Source: Xanthobacter sp. NM-25 (lineage in GTDB: Bacteria; Pseudomonadota; Alphaproteobacteria; Rhizobiales; Xanthobacteraceae). Taken from it: a stretch of DNA of 21,931 nucleotides. The position numbers and the translations under genes are program-made. Positions 1 through 8,142 of this stretch are shown piece after piece; position 1 is the stretch's first letter; each line of letters opens with the position of its first letter. The stretch spans positions 1 to 21,931 of the forward strand of contig NZ_JACBFS010000013.1 in assembly GCF_022138605.1 (NCBI RefSeq). The letters are read 5' to 3'. The notes under the pieces were generated by a model. That model was given only the letters and a program-made list of their open reading frames with translations. It had not been told where the DNA came from and did no database searches.

Positions 1-68
1 TGCTCCAGCACCAACCGAACCGCGCGGGCACGGACCTCGGCGGAGAACTTGTTCGTCGTCTTGCTCAT
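1..68 (-). CDS. IS3-family transposase OrfA, N-terminal fragment (left copy)
   Basis: Only the first 22 codons are present, reading MSKTTNKFSAEVRARAVRLV and onward, the usual opening of IS3-family OrfA (HTH_Tnp_1 / PF01527) proteins. The ATG lies 53 bases inside the IS end, after a purine-rich GAGAG stretch. In an intact element OrfA would be followed by OrfB, joined by frameshifting, giving the DDE transposase. The gene runs off the window edge. Confidence 0.8.
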   Translation of the reverse strand, partial: MSKTTNKFSAEVRARAVRLVLE

Positions 69-121
69 CGTGGCTTCAATCTCTCAGGAGTGGAAGCCTC
101 CGACAATCCCGGCGCGGTTCA
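1..121 (-). mobile_element. IS3-family insertion sequence, terminal fragment (left copy)
   Basis: On the minus strand this is identical, apart from two extra bases at the outer edge, to the last 119 bases of the window on the plus strand. The IS end begins TGAACCGCGCCGGGATTGTC, with the TG terminus and GC-rich inverted repeat usual in the IS3 family. The sequence departs from the right copy just beyond position 121, which marks the IS boundary. It interrupts trbB: the TGA that ends the truncated trbB frame is the first three bases of the IS. Family assignment rests on the IR and on the start of OrfA; the rest of the IS is outside the window. Confidence 0.85.
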
Positions 122-781
122 AAGCCGCAAGGTGGAACGCACCAGATCGGCGGTGGAGACGGTATTGGCCTTTGTCCGGAGAGCCACATGATCGTCGGCT
201 ACACATTGCAGCTCGATCGTGTCTTCGAGCACCAGGACGCGATCGCCAGTGGCCGCGATCTCTTGGAGCAGGGCGTTGGCGAGGGTGGTCTTTCCCGTCG
301 ACGTTCCACCGGCAATGATGATGTTCCGTCGGTCGAGAACCGAGCTCCTCAGAAACTCTGCCTGCACCTCGGTCAAGATGCCGTTGGCGACATATCGGGC
401 CAGCGGTATGACGCCGGCGGCCCGCTTGCGGATGGCGAAGATCGGTGCGACGGCGATGGGCGGCAAGACGCCTTCGAACCTTTCACCCGTTTCCGGCAAC
501 TCGGCGGAGAGAATCGGATGCTCGCGGTTGACCTCGAGGCCGACATGGTTCGCCACGACCTTGATGATGCGGGCGGCATCCTCCGGGGAGAGGATGGCGC
601 CCGTGGGCTCGCGGCCCGAGCCGAGCCTGTCGATCCAAAGCTTTCCGTCAGGATTGAGCATGACTTCCACGACGTCCGGATCGTCGAGCGCGGCGATGAT
701 CGCCGGCCCCATGGCGCTGCGCAGCATGCGGACCTGACGATCGCTGACGATCCGGGACGGGGAGCGCGGCCTATCCGTCAT
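119..781 (-). pseudogene. trbB: TrbB conjugal-transfer ATPase, truncated by the IS
   Basis: TrbB is the VirB11-like hexameric ATPase that powers the Trb type IV secretion channel from the cytoplasmic face of the inner membrane. The frame starts at MTDRPRSPSRIVSDRQ; its ATG overlaps the end of the upstream copG-like gene, as is usual for coupled trb genes. Family features seen are GPAIIAALDDPDVVEVMLNPDG, split here as GPAIIAALDDPDVVEV then MLNPDG, the Walker A loop GGTSTGKTT, and the acidic LVLEDTIELQ. The frame stops after RSTLRL, exactly where the IS begins, leaving about 220 residues of a family near 320. The segment that normally follows, with the Walker B and His-box region, is absent, so this copy should not make a working ATPase unless the IS excises precisely. 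An in-frame upstream ATG at 913 exists but lies within copG. Confidence 0.9.
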
Positions 782-1274
782 GCGGCGCCGCCTCGGCATC
801 GTGGTCTTCCGATCCGGCGGACCCCTGATCCTCGTTGTCGTCGGCCAGGCCGAAGAAGCGACCTTCATCAGGGAAGATTTCTTCATGGACCTGCCGAACG
901 AGGCTGCCGCCACGCTGCAAGTGGCGGCCGAGTTGGTCGACGAATTGGTTGAAGCGTAGGCGCCCCTGCGCGCGAGCCGCCTTCTGATGCGTCTCTGGAA
1001 GCGGAGCTGAAACCGACAACGTGTAGCGGATGTATAGCGCCAGGGTCTCGATCAGGATGGTCTGGTCGCGTTCCAGCCGGCCGAACTGGTTCGACAGTCG
1101 GTCGAGGCGTGAGGCCAGCGCCGCCTCTCGCCGGTCGGCACCATCGGGAGAAAGATAGGAAGAGAGCGCGGCCGCGACGATCGCTGATTTCGTTTCACCT
1201 TTGAGGGCTGCAAGCTGACGCAGTCGCTTGGCATGGTCGGGCTCGATGAAGATGTTGAGACGGGTTTTGCTCAT
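771..1274 (-). CDS. CopG-family ribbon-helix-helix protein of the trb operon
   Basis: A 167-residue protein with an N-terminal ribbon-helix-helix (about residues 4-45, MSKTRLNIFIEPDHAKRL and onward), followed by a predicted helical region and a charged tail rich in D, E and H. Proteins of this type sit between traG and trbB in most alphaproteobacterial trb loci and are annotated as CopG-family or conjugal-transfer regulators; the molecular role is not well established. The ATG overlaps the traG stop codon (ATGA), and the end overlaps the trbB start by 11 bases, so traG, this gene and trbB are almost certainly one translationally coupled transcript. A role in autoregulating transfer genes is inference from the DNA-binding fold. 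Confidence 0.85.
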   Translation of the reverse strand: MSKTRLNIFIEPDHAKRLRQLAALKGETKSAIVAAALSSYLSPDGADRREAALASRLDRLSNQFGRLERDQTILIETLALYIRYTLSVSAPLPETHQKAARAQGRLRFNQFVDQLGRHLQRGGSLVRQVHEEIFPDEGRFFGLADDNEDQGSAGSEDHDAEAAPHDG

Positions 1275-3277
1275 AGCGCGATCCCGTCATCGGGATCGAG
1301 CGAGGCCAGACGCGCCACGCGCCGGAACTGCCGGTCCGGTTTGGGAAGCTTACCGTCGCGTGTGACGGGGTTATCTGTCTCATCGTCGAGGACGGACAGA
1401 TCGTCATCGCGACCATCATGCAGACGTATGACTTCGGCTTTGTCGAGCTCCGGGACGAGTTGATGTCCGCCTTCTACGGGCACGGCCGATGCCTGTGCGC
1501 CCGTAGAAGCGGGGAGAGAAGATTTCGACCGCGGAAGGCCGGTCCAATCGTCCGTTCGCGCTACCGGCCGATCAGCATATCCATCGTCTGAGAGAACCGG
1601 CGCCGGCAGCACGCGCGAAGTGAAATTGCTGTCGGTGAAATATCGGATCTTGGTGGCCTTGGCAGGTGGATGGCCGGAAACCATGATGACTTCTTGAGTG
1701 TCGGGAAGCTGCATGACCTCGCCGGGCGTCAGGAGCGGGCGGGCCGTCTCTTGCCGAGATACCATGAGGTGTCCCAGCCAGGGTGACAGGCGATGGCCGG
1801 CATAGTTGCGCTGGGCGCGAAGTTCCGTCGCCGTGCCGAGCGCGTCCGAAATGCGTTTGGCTGTGCGTTCGTCATTGGTCGCGAAGGCGATTCGAACGTG
1901 GCAGTTGTCGAGGATGCTGTTGTTCGGCCCGTAAGCCTTTTCGATTTGGTTGAGGCTCTGCGCGATGAGGAAGGAGCGCAGGCCGTAGCCGGCCATGAAG
2001 GCCAAGGCGCTCTCGAAGAAGTCCAGCCGGCCGAGCGCCGGAAACTCGTCGAGCATGAGAAGCAGCTTGTGCTTGCGGGCGATACCGTCCGAGCCGTCGA
2101 GGCTTTCTGTCAGCCGGCGGCCGATCTGGTTGAGGATCAAGCGAATAAGCGGCTTGGTGCGCGAAATGTCCGAAGGCGGCACGACCAGATAAAGCGAGAC
2201 CGGATGATCGGCGGCGATCAAGTCGGCGATGCGCCAATCGCAGCGCGATGTGACGGTCGCGACCGTCGGGTCGCGATAGAGGCCGAGGAACGACATGGCG
2301 GTCGAGAGCACGCCGGAGCGCTCGTTCTCGCTCTTGTTCAACACCTCGCGCGCGGCGCTGGCAACGACGGGGTGCGGGCCAGGCTCCCCGAGATGCGCCG
2401 TGGTCATCATGGACCACAAGGCCCTCTCGAACGGGTGAGCCGGATCGGAGAGGAAGTTGGCCACACCGCGGAGCGTTTTGTCCTCTTCGGCGTAGAGGAC
2501 ATGCAAGATGGCGCCGACTAAAAGCGAATGGCTGGTCTTTTCCCAGTGATTGCGCCGCTCCAACGCACCTTCGGGATCCACCAATATGTCCGCAATGTTC
2601 TGGACATCGCGGACCTCGTGCACACCTCTGCGGACTTCCAAGAGAGGATTATAGGCAGCGCTCCTCGGGTCCGTCGGGTTGAACAGGAGGCAATGGGAGA
2701 ACTGCGCGCGCCAGCCGGCGGTCAGCGTCCAATTTTCCCCCTTGATGTCATGGATGACGGCAGAATGCGGCCATGACAGCAGCGTCGGCACAACGAGCCC
2801 GACGCCCTTGCCGCTTCTCGTCGGCGCAAACGCCATGATGTGTTCGGGGCCGGCATGGCGCAGATAGGTGCTGGCCATGAGCCCGAGAAAGACGCCGGCT
2901 GGCTTTGTCAGGCCCGCCGCTGTGATGTCCGTCTTATCGGCCCAGCGGGCGGAGCCATAGGTGGTGACGAGCTTCGACTGCCGAGCTCGCCAGACGGAAC
3001 CGATGATGGCGGACAGAGCGGCAATGACGCCGCTGCCGCCAGCGATCGTACCCCCCGTTTGGAAAACGTCTGGAGCATAGGCATCGTAAACATACCACCA
3101 CTCGAACAACCGCCAAGGGTAGTAGATTGCCAAGTTGTCGATCAGGAACCAGGGCTCTCCAAGCCGTCGCTGGAAGCCGAGCTCAAAGGCGACCCATTGC
3201 GTGGCGGCCCAGGTGCCGGCAAGCGCGATGCCGAACACCACCAGCATCTGACCGATCAACACCTTCGTCGGTGTCAT
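1271..3277 (-). CDS. traG: TraG/VirD4 type IV coupling protein
   Basis: This 668-residue coupling protein docks the relaxase-DNA complex to the secretion channel. Two or three hydrophobic segments lie in the first 95 residues (around LIGQMLVVFGIALAGTWAAT and GVIAALSAIIGSV), as expected for the inner-membrane anchor. Walker A APTRSGKGVG is near residues 151-160 and Walker B LLLMLDEFPALG near 405-416. The conserved GSARWA and the segment around SLNQIEKAYG are also typical of TraG/TraD (PF02534). I chose the ATG at 3277 because AGGAG lies six bases upstream; an in-frame ATG 18 codons earlier lacks this and adds a non-membrane tail. The gene is first in the traG-copG-trbB unit, with a 0.5-kb gene-free stretch upstream. 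Confidence 0.95.
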   Translation of the reverse strand: MTPTKVLIGQMLVVFGIALAGTWAATQWVAFELGFQRRLGEPWFLIDNLAIYYPWRLFEWWYVYDAYAPDVFQTGGTIAGGSGVIAALSAIIGSVWRARQSKLVTTYGSARWADKTDITAAGLTKPAGVFLGLMASTYLRHAGPEHIMAFAPTRSGKGVGLVVPTLLSWPHSAVIHDIKGENWTLTAGWRAQFSHCLLFNPTDPRSAAYNPLLEVRRGVHEVRDVQNIADILVDPEGALERRNHWEKTSHSLLVGAILHVLYAEEDKTLRGVANFLSDPAHPFERALWSMMTTAHLGEPGPHPVVASAAREVLNKSENERSGVLSTAMSFLGLYRDPTVATVTSRCDWRIADLIAADHPVSLYLVVPPSDISRTKPLIRLILNQIGRRLTESLDGSDGIARKHKLLLMLDEFPALGRLDFFESALAFMAGYGLRSFLIAQSLNQIEKAYGPNNSILDNCHVRIAFATNDERTAKRISDALGTATELRAQRNYAGHRLSPWLGHLMVSRQETARPLLTPGEVMQLPDTQEVIMVSGHPPAKATKIRYFTDSNFTSRVLPAPVLSDDGYADRPVARTDDWTGLPRSKSSLPASTGAQASAVPVEGGHQLVPELDKAEVIRLHDGRDDDLSVLDDETDNPVTRDGKLPKPDRQFRRVARLASLDPDDGIAL

Positions 3278-3792
3278 TCCCGCTCCTGCAAAAGCCGCAG
3301 TTTTCGGCCGTGCGAACGGCCGACAAGGCATAAGGCTTGTTGCTTGAAGGGGTTAAGTCAAAGACCATTCTTGCGCGCGACAGCAGCAACTATGATCTAA
3401 GTACGATCCGGCCCCACTCCTTACCATTTCTTACTACTGGCGGAAATTTAGTATTGCGGCAATGAGTCACGTAAACAATCAGAAATATCTTATGCACCAA
3501 GGTGCGTCAGAGCCAAACAGCATACAGCCATGCAATACAGTACCTGCATTCTACTTCTAGTATGTGCGGAAGGATTCTGCTCCGATAGCGATTGGTGCGG
3601 CGCACCAAAATAGGTGGCGCAAGCGGGGATGTACACCGCTTAGCTTAGAGGCCGTGTCGACATTCCCGACGTCGCATTGACTCATCCGATCGATCACGGC
3701 CCCGCGCTTCTGATCGACGTCATTGGCGCTTTCAATAAAAATTGAAAGCGCCAATGACGATAAAATTGAGCTGTGCTCAATCGCACGCTTGG
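3278..3792. other. Gene-free stretch upstream of traG
   Basis: About 510 bp, clearly more AT-rich than the flanking genes. I find no convincing gene. It should hold the traG promoter, though no box pair stands out. It contains a perfect dyad TTGGTGC-GGC-GCACCAA at 3591-3607, a small GCACC-AA-GGTGC-type dyad near 3495, a short stem AAGCGG/CCGCTT near 3620-3640, and the very long palindrome listed separately at 3718-3759. A weak minus-strand open frame (3557-3853) overlaps the palindrome and the next gene and was not accepted. Confidence 0.6.
3718..3759. repeat. Perfect 19-bp inverted repeat with 4-base loop
   Basis: The arms CGTCATTGGCGCTTTCAAT and ATTGAAAGCGCCAATGACG are perfectly complementary and separated by AAAA on the plus strand. 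It starts 33 bases downstream of the stop of the hypothetical gene at 3793. A terminator for that gene is the simplest reading, but there is no run of T after the stem on the minus strand; the T residues are in the loop. A protein-binding palindrome or a processed hairpin are alternatives. Confidence 0.9.
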
Positions 3793-4464
3793 CTAGGCAG
3801 CCAACGCCAGCTTTGCTCCGTCGTTCGTCATCTTGGAGCTGATATTGAACCATGCATTTGGAGAATCGGGATCGATCTGCTGGACTTTGAAGCCAAGGGC
3901 TAAGGCGGCTGCGATCAGCATTCCATTCGCGACATAACCACGCGAATGCCGTGAATCCCCGAAACGCTCAGCCTGATGTTTCAGACCATAGCTAGAAGAT
4001 TTGCGGTTGATCGTCTTACGTTTGCTGAACTGCGATAGAAAGCGGCATGCTTGGATGAATTCATCGGCGGCGTGATCGCCCAGCATTGACGCTCGGTCTG
4101 CCAGGAACTCGGCCCGGCGCTCCTCAGGGGTCTTTGAGCGGCCGCGATAAACATTGTAGCCGAATTGAGTGAGGAACGGTTCCTGCGCCATCGCACGGCG
4201 AATGCCGACCTTGGCCAAAGTGCGTGCGAGCCGTCCAGGTTCGGAATCGAAACCGTGCTCCTGGAGATAGCCCAAGAAGGCTCCTTCGTTGGTGGAAACC
4301 TCGGCTGAGCCATTCGCGAGGCTCGCCCTCATGGCGGCATTGGTGTTCCACCCGAGGCCCCGAGCAAGAGCCTCGATCCTATGCGACGATTTCACCTCCG
4401 GCAGAGTCGCACGCAGCTCTGCCTTCATGTCCTCGACATCGTTTGCGGTGATTTCCAATCTCAT
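3793..4464 (-). CDS. Hypothetical protein between relaxase and traG
   Basis: About 223 residues, no family recognised with certainty. The N-terminal ~60 residues (MRLEITANDVEDMKAELR, then SSHRIEALARGLGWNT) look like a small helical module. The middle (residues ~100-170) is very basic and rich in R and K; the C-terminus alternates hydrophobic and polar residues (GYVANGMLIAAALALGFKV). No signal peptide or catalytic motif is evident. Three consecutive ATG codons open the frame; the third (4464) is placed best, eight bases after GAGG, so the start could be three or six bases earlier. It lies in the same orientation as the transfer genes but is separated from the relaxase by ~180 bp and from traG by a longer non-coding region, so it may be its own unit. 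Codon use is less GC-biased than its neighbours, hinting at separate acquisition. Confidence 0.7.
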   Translation of the reverse strand: MRLEITANDVEDMKAELRATLPEVKSSHRIEALARGLGWNTNAAMRASLANGSAEVSTNEGAFLGYLQEHGFDSEPGRLARTLAKVGIRRAMAQEPFLTQFGYNVYRGRSKTPEERRAEFLADRASMLGDHAADEFIQACRFLSQFSKRKTINRKSSSYGLKHQAERFGDSRHSRGYVANGMLIAAALALGFKVQQIDPDSPNAWFNISSKMTNDGAKLALAA

Positions 4465-4643
4465 CATCAAGTCCTCGGTTGCGGGCTCGAGCAGTTCGCC
4501 GATTACGCAGCCAGCCCAATCCGCAAGGATCGATGAGAGGTGGCATGAGGATCAATATTTAGGCCGTCTGACCCGGCGAAAGGTCGAAGGTGGCAAGCCC
4601 ACGTCGAAGATGGTCATCGCGTGGCTCGGCGTCAAGGTTGACG

Positions 4644-6608
4644 TCAAATTCCCAGACCCTTGTGCCGCCCGAATTCCCACGAGACGCTATTGCCACGAAC
4701 AACCCCAGCGACCGTCTGGCCAAGGCGCTTTTCCAGCACCGGACGCCACGGCACGAGGCTGAATCCCACGCCGTCGTCCAGCATCGCAAAGCGACCACTG
4801 GCGAGCATGACGGAGCGGCGATAGATGCCACCGACGTGTTCTCCGTCGCGCACGGCACGATGATGCAGGCCGGTCTCCTCTACGATCTTTCTGGCAGCGG
4901 TTTCGACTTCCCGATCGCGCAGCGTGGCGAGCAGATTCCGGACGAGCAACACACGCTGCCCACGCCGCTCGGCCAGGCCCTGATCGACGAGGAAGTTCTC
5001 CCGCTCGCGCATGGCCTCTCGAACGCTGGCGCCGAATCCGGTCTGCGCGAGTGCGGAGGTGTCGCCAAAGCGCTGCCGATCGAGCCAAGTCGCACCAATC
5101 GCGCGCGTCTGTCGATCAAGCGGCAGATGTGATCGAAGCTCGACATCGACACCACCAAGGCCGCGGGCATCATGAGCTTTACCGCGCTCGGCGAGGTCGG
5201 CCGGCACGCGCCAGACGCCTTCGTCCATACGGTCGACGATCCCGACCCGGCGAAGGGCTTCGAGTCGACGGACGTGTGCGGCGACGAAGCTCTCCGGATC
5301 GTATCCTGGCTTGGCTTCGGCGCGCTCCACCGCAAGATGCTGTTCGGCGCGGTAGACGCCGTCAACAGCGAGGCTGGCGATGGTCCTGTCCGCCCCGCGT
5401 TCCACTACCGCGCGCGTCTCGACGATACCGCCGATCGGAAGGGCCTCGAGATCGGCGCTCACCGAAAGCGGAACATAGTGTGCCCGGCCATCGATCCCGT
5501 CGACAACGAGATAGGCGCGATCATAGAGTTCGTCAGCCAGTCCCTTGTCGACGATGCGACCGATGACGGGCGTCTGCGATGACATCGCGTCGAGCACGAC
5601 CAGCTCACGCTTCTCGCCGGACATGACGCGCTGCATGGTACGGATGATGTCGCCGCGCTCGCCCATGGCACGCAAGGCGGTTTCGGCGTCGTCGTGAAGC
5701 GCCCAGACGCAACCGCCAGTGCGGTCGGCAAGGCCCATCTCGGTGAGCCGCTGGAGCCGACCGATCATCACCGTGCGTCGGAAGCGAGCCTGGGCGTCGG
5801 GCGGCTCGCTAACCAGGTCGACAATACCCGCGTCCGCCTCATGCTGGATCATCCGGTCGACGCGGGTCCAGCGCTCCTGCTCAACCTCGCGCAACATGGA
5901 GTTGCGGATTTCCATCTCAGTGCGGGGACCGAGCCATTCGGTTGCCAGTTCACGGGCGCGGTTGCGCATGCCGTCGGCGATGTAGTCGCGGGCGATGACC
6001 AGATCCGATCCGTCATCCTGGCGACCGCGCAGTACGATATGAGTGTGAGGATTGTCGGTGTTCCAGTGATCGACCGCCACCCAATCGAGCTTGGTTCCCA
6101 GATCGGCTTCCATGCGGCCCATAAGATCGCAAGTGAAGGCTTTCAGATCGCCAAGATCGACTGCATCTTCCGGCGAGACAATGAAGCGGAACTGATGTCG
6201 GTCCTCGCGGCCGCGCTGTTCGAAAGCGGTGGTATCGGCCTTGTCCGTGCCGGGACCATAGGCGTGGGCCTTGCTGCCGTCCTTGGTCACGCCGTCGCGC
6301 TCGATATAGCGTAGATGGGTGATGGTCGAGCGCGCACCGGCCTTCTCCAGCTTGACCAAGCGGGTCTTGATGACCACGCGGCGAGAACTGTCTTGCAGGG
6401 ACTGACCAGCGAACTTCGCGGCGACGTGGCCGCGGCCGAGACGGGCGCCGGAACGCGCCTGCCCGGAACGGAACGACCGGTCGCTTATCGACCCAGAATG
6501 GGAAACCGCCTTAAGAACGCGTGCGGTGAACTTCGGCGTCCTTGCTCGGCCACGCGATTTTGGTGGCGAGACCCTTGGCCGGAAGCGGTTGTCGTCACGA
6601 TCTGGCAT
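4644..6608 (-). CDS. Relaxase / mobilisation nuclease (VirD2-like, DUF3363 C-terminus)
   Basis: A 654-residue DNA relaxase that would nick oriT and stay covalently attached to the 5' end of the transferred strand. Counting from MPDRDDNRFRPRVSPPK, a candidate catalytic Tyr lies in HLRYIERDG (about residue 101), and the metal-binding histidines lie in DHWNTDNPHTHIVLRG (H181, H188, H190), the HUH signature. The C-terminal two thirds match the layout of the DUF3363 relaxase family, ending in WEFGRHKGLGI. The family is standard in alphaproteobacterial trb-type ICEs and includes RlxS-like proteins. I chose the ATG at 6608 because GGGAG lies eight bases upstream and the MPDRDD opening is typical; an in-frame ATG at 6698 would add 30 unlikely residues. 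It is preceded by a short non-coding gap with an inverted repeat that might belong to oriT. Confidence 0.93.
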   Translation of the reverse strand: MPDRDDNRFRPRVSPPKSRGRARTPKFTARVLKAVSHSGSISDRSFRSGQARSGARLGRGHVAAKFAGQSLQDSSRRVVIKTRLVKLEKAGARSTITHLRYIERDGVTKDGSKAHAYGPGTDKADTTAFEQRGREDRHQFRFIVSPEDAVDLGDLKAFTCDLMGRMEADLGTKLDWVAVDHWNTDNPHTHIVLRGRQDDGSDLVIARDYIADGMRNRARELATEWLGPRTEMEIRNSMLREVEQERWTRVDRMIQHEADAGIVDLVSEPPDAQARFRRTVMIGRLQRLTEMGLADRTGGCVWALHDDAETALRAMGERGDIIRTMQRVMSGEKRELVVLDAMSSQTPVIGRIVDKGLADELYDRAYLVVDGIDGRAHYVPLSVSADLEALPIGGIVETRAVVERGADRTIASLAVDGVYRAEQHLAVERAEAKPGYDPESFVAAHVRRLEALRRVGIVDRMDEGVWRVPADLAERGKAHDARGLGGVDVELRSHLPLDRQTRAIGATWLDRQRFGDTSALAQTGFGASVREAMRERENFLVDQGLAERRGQRVLLVRNLLATLRDREVETAARKIVEETGLHHRAVRDGEHVGGIYRRSVMLASGRFAMLDDGVGFSLVPWRPVLEKRLGQTVAGVVRGNSVSWEFGRHKGLGI

Positions 6609-6693
6609 GGCGGCGCTCCCACCAATCCTGTACAAGCCCATGCGATGAAGCACGCGAAAGCTCACGCATAAACAATGGCTTGATGATTCTATA

Positions 6694-6720
6694 GGCACGC
6701 GGGCTCATCCGCCGCGTGCC
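6694..6720. promoter_or_regulatory. Inverted repeat upstream of the relaxase (possible oriT component or terminator)
   Basis: GGCACGCGG and CCGCGTGCC are perfect 9-bp arms with a 9-base spacer. The element lies 86 bases upstream of the relaxase start and about 110 bases after the transglycosylase stop. Origins of transfer are often next to the relaxase gene and contain such repeats beside the nic site, but I recognise no nic consensus. A hairpin terminator is equally possible, although no T-run follows it. Confidence 0.4.
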
Positions 6721-6830
6721 GCCCCAACCGACGTGCAGACAAGAACTTCGGGACAGGCGCGTGCCGTCCCCTTTTATCTTGCCCTGCGCCCCCTAGCGCT
6801 CCGCATCCGTGCTTCATCGTGGCTATGGGA

Positions 6831-7538
6831 TCACCTCTGCTGCACGTCGGAGCTGTCGCTGTCGTTTGGTTCGACGTATTCGACGCGTGGCTTGACGGTC
6901 ACAAAGAGCGCGCCAGCAGATGGTCGAGAGGGGAGTGAACCGACGGTGGATTTCGTCCGCGCGTCGACCGCGAACAGTGGTGCATCCGGACCGCGGTTTG
7001 TGCGCGTCTCCGAACCCGCGAAGAGGCTCGGAACCGGGCTGCCGATGATCGATGCGAGCTTGTCGAGATAAGCACGCGTCTCATCAGGAAGCGGCACACC
7101 GAGGAGTTTGTGTTCCTCATAGCGCGCCGGCCCTGCATTGTAAGCGGCGAGGAATCCCGGCGCCCCGTAGCGATCGTACATCTCGCGCAGATAGGCAGCA
7201 CCAGCGGTGATATTGTCATACGGATCGAAGGGATCGTCGCCGAGCCCGTATCGGCTGCGCATCGCCTCCCAGGTGGCGGGCATGATCTGCATCAGGCCGA
7301 TCGCACCTTTCGCTGACACTACGCGCGTTTCGCCGTCACTTTCGACACCCATGACGGAGCGTATCCACTGCTCCGGAATGTCGAAACGTTGTGCCGCTTC
7401 GGCGATCTGTGCAGCCCACGGATCGGCCGATAGTTGATGGTTCGCGGGCGCTTTCTCAGGCGGCGATGAGGACGCAGGTTCCGCTCGGGCCACGGCGCCG
7501 GAAATCATCATCAGCGTACAGGTGATGATCGCTTGCAT
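6831..7538 (-). CDS. Lytic transglycosylase of the conjugation system
   Basis: A ~235-residue SLT-family (GH23-type) muramidase that would locally open peptidoglycan for the conjugation channel. A hydrophobic start (MQAIITCTLMMISGAVARA followed by E) looks like a signal peptide with an A-x-A cleavage site, placing the enzyme in the periplasm. The catalytic Glu lies in VMGVESDGE; the other SLT motifs are GLMQIMPATW, AGAAYLREM and AAYNAGPARY. The C-terminal ~60 residues are low-complexity and probably disordered. The start is uncertain: no good ribosome-binding site precedes the ATG at 7538, and the frame stays open to 7796, but that extension looks non-coding. VirB1-type proteins occupy this position in related elements. 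Confidence 0.88.
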   Translation of the reverse strand: MQAIITCTLMMISGAVARAEPASSSPPEKAPANHQLSADPWAAQIAEAAQRFDIPEQWIRSVMGVESDGETRVVSAKGAIGLMQIMPATWEAMRSRYGLGDDPFDPYDNITAGAAYLREMYDRYGAPGFLAAYNAGPARYEEHKLLGVPLPDETRAYLDKLASIIGSPVPSLFAGSETRTNRGPDAPLFAVDARTKSTVGSLPSRPSAGALFVTVKPRVEYVEPNDSDSSDVQQR

Positions 7539-7779
7539 GACGCGCCGTAGAGGTGAGCGCGACGACGTTTTGCACCATGCTCCTTGTCCGAGCGCCGACA
7601 GCCTGCCACCGTCCTCGCTCCGGTCAAGGGCGAGGCGTTGCCGGCCGCAAAGCGACCGCCCCTGGCCTTCACTGCGCGCGGTGGCTGTCTGGCCAGCGAT
7701 CGGGTCGGAGGGATGATCCCGTTTCCCATGGATCAGAGGGATAAGGGTCAATCCCAGTTCGCGCGACCCACACATGACA

Positions 7780-8109
7780 TCAGGTCCGCTCATCACGCTT
7801 CGATGGGCGTGTCCAGAGCAGGTTCCAAGTCGCGTTGTCGATTTCCGACTGGAACAGGTGAGCGCGGAGCGGCTGGGTGAAGGACGGATCGTCTATGGCG
7901 AGCGACAGGTAGTCTCCGGCTCTCTCGCCGGTGCGCTTCCAACCAGCACCGGTTTCGATATCGTCGGTGGTGAAGATGCGATAGTGCGGCGCATTTTCGG
8001 CGTCCGCATTTTCAGCCGACCTGATGACCAGCTCGGCGTCGAGCGTCAGCGTCCGGATACGGCCGGTGAAGCCGTCCTTCGTCTTCTTGAAAGTCCCGAT
8101 CTGCGGCAT
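7780..8109 (-). CDS. DUF736 family protein (first copy)
   Basis: A 109-residue DUF736 (PF05284) protein: opening MPQIGTFKKTKDGFTGRIRT, central NAPHYRIFTTDDIETGAGWK and the DYLSLAIDDPSF motif. The family is nearly always carried on alphaproteobacterial plasmids and ICEs next to traF; its biochemical function is unknown. AGGAG lies upstream of the ATG. It sits between traF and the transglycosylase in the same orientation. A second member is at 14993-15304; the two share the family motifs but are clearly diverged. Confidence 0.9.
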   Translation of the reverse strand: MPQIGTFKKTKDGFTGRIRTLTLDAELVIRSAENADAENAPHYRIFTTDDIETGAGWKRTGERAGDYLSLAIDDPSFTQPLRAHLFQSEIDNATWNLLWTRPSKRDERT

Positions 8110-8142
8110 GGCACACTCCTTCTGGGGTCGGACACGAGCCGC

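Noticed and set aside
188..952. 254-codon plus-strand open frame
   Set aside because: Antisense to trbB and copG, which carry clear family motifs; composition is that of a shadow frame.
1793..2521. Long plus-strand open frame antisense to traG
   Set aside because: Lies wholly inside the strongly supported traG gene, has no recognisable domain and reflects high GC.
3557..3853. 98-codon minus-strand frame with transposase-like feel
   Set aside because: Crosses the perfect palindrome, overlaps the 3' end of another gene and has no ribosome-binding site or family motif I can name.
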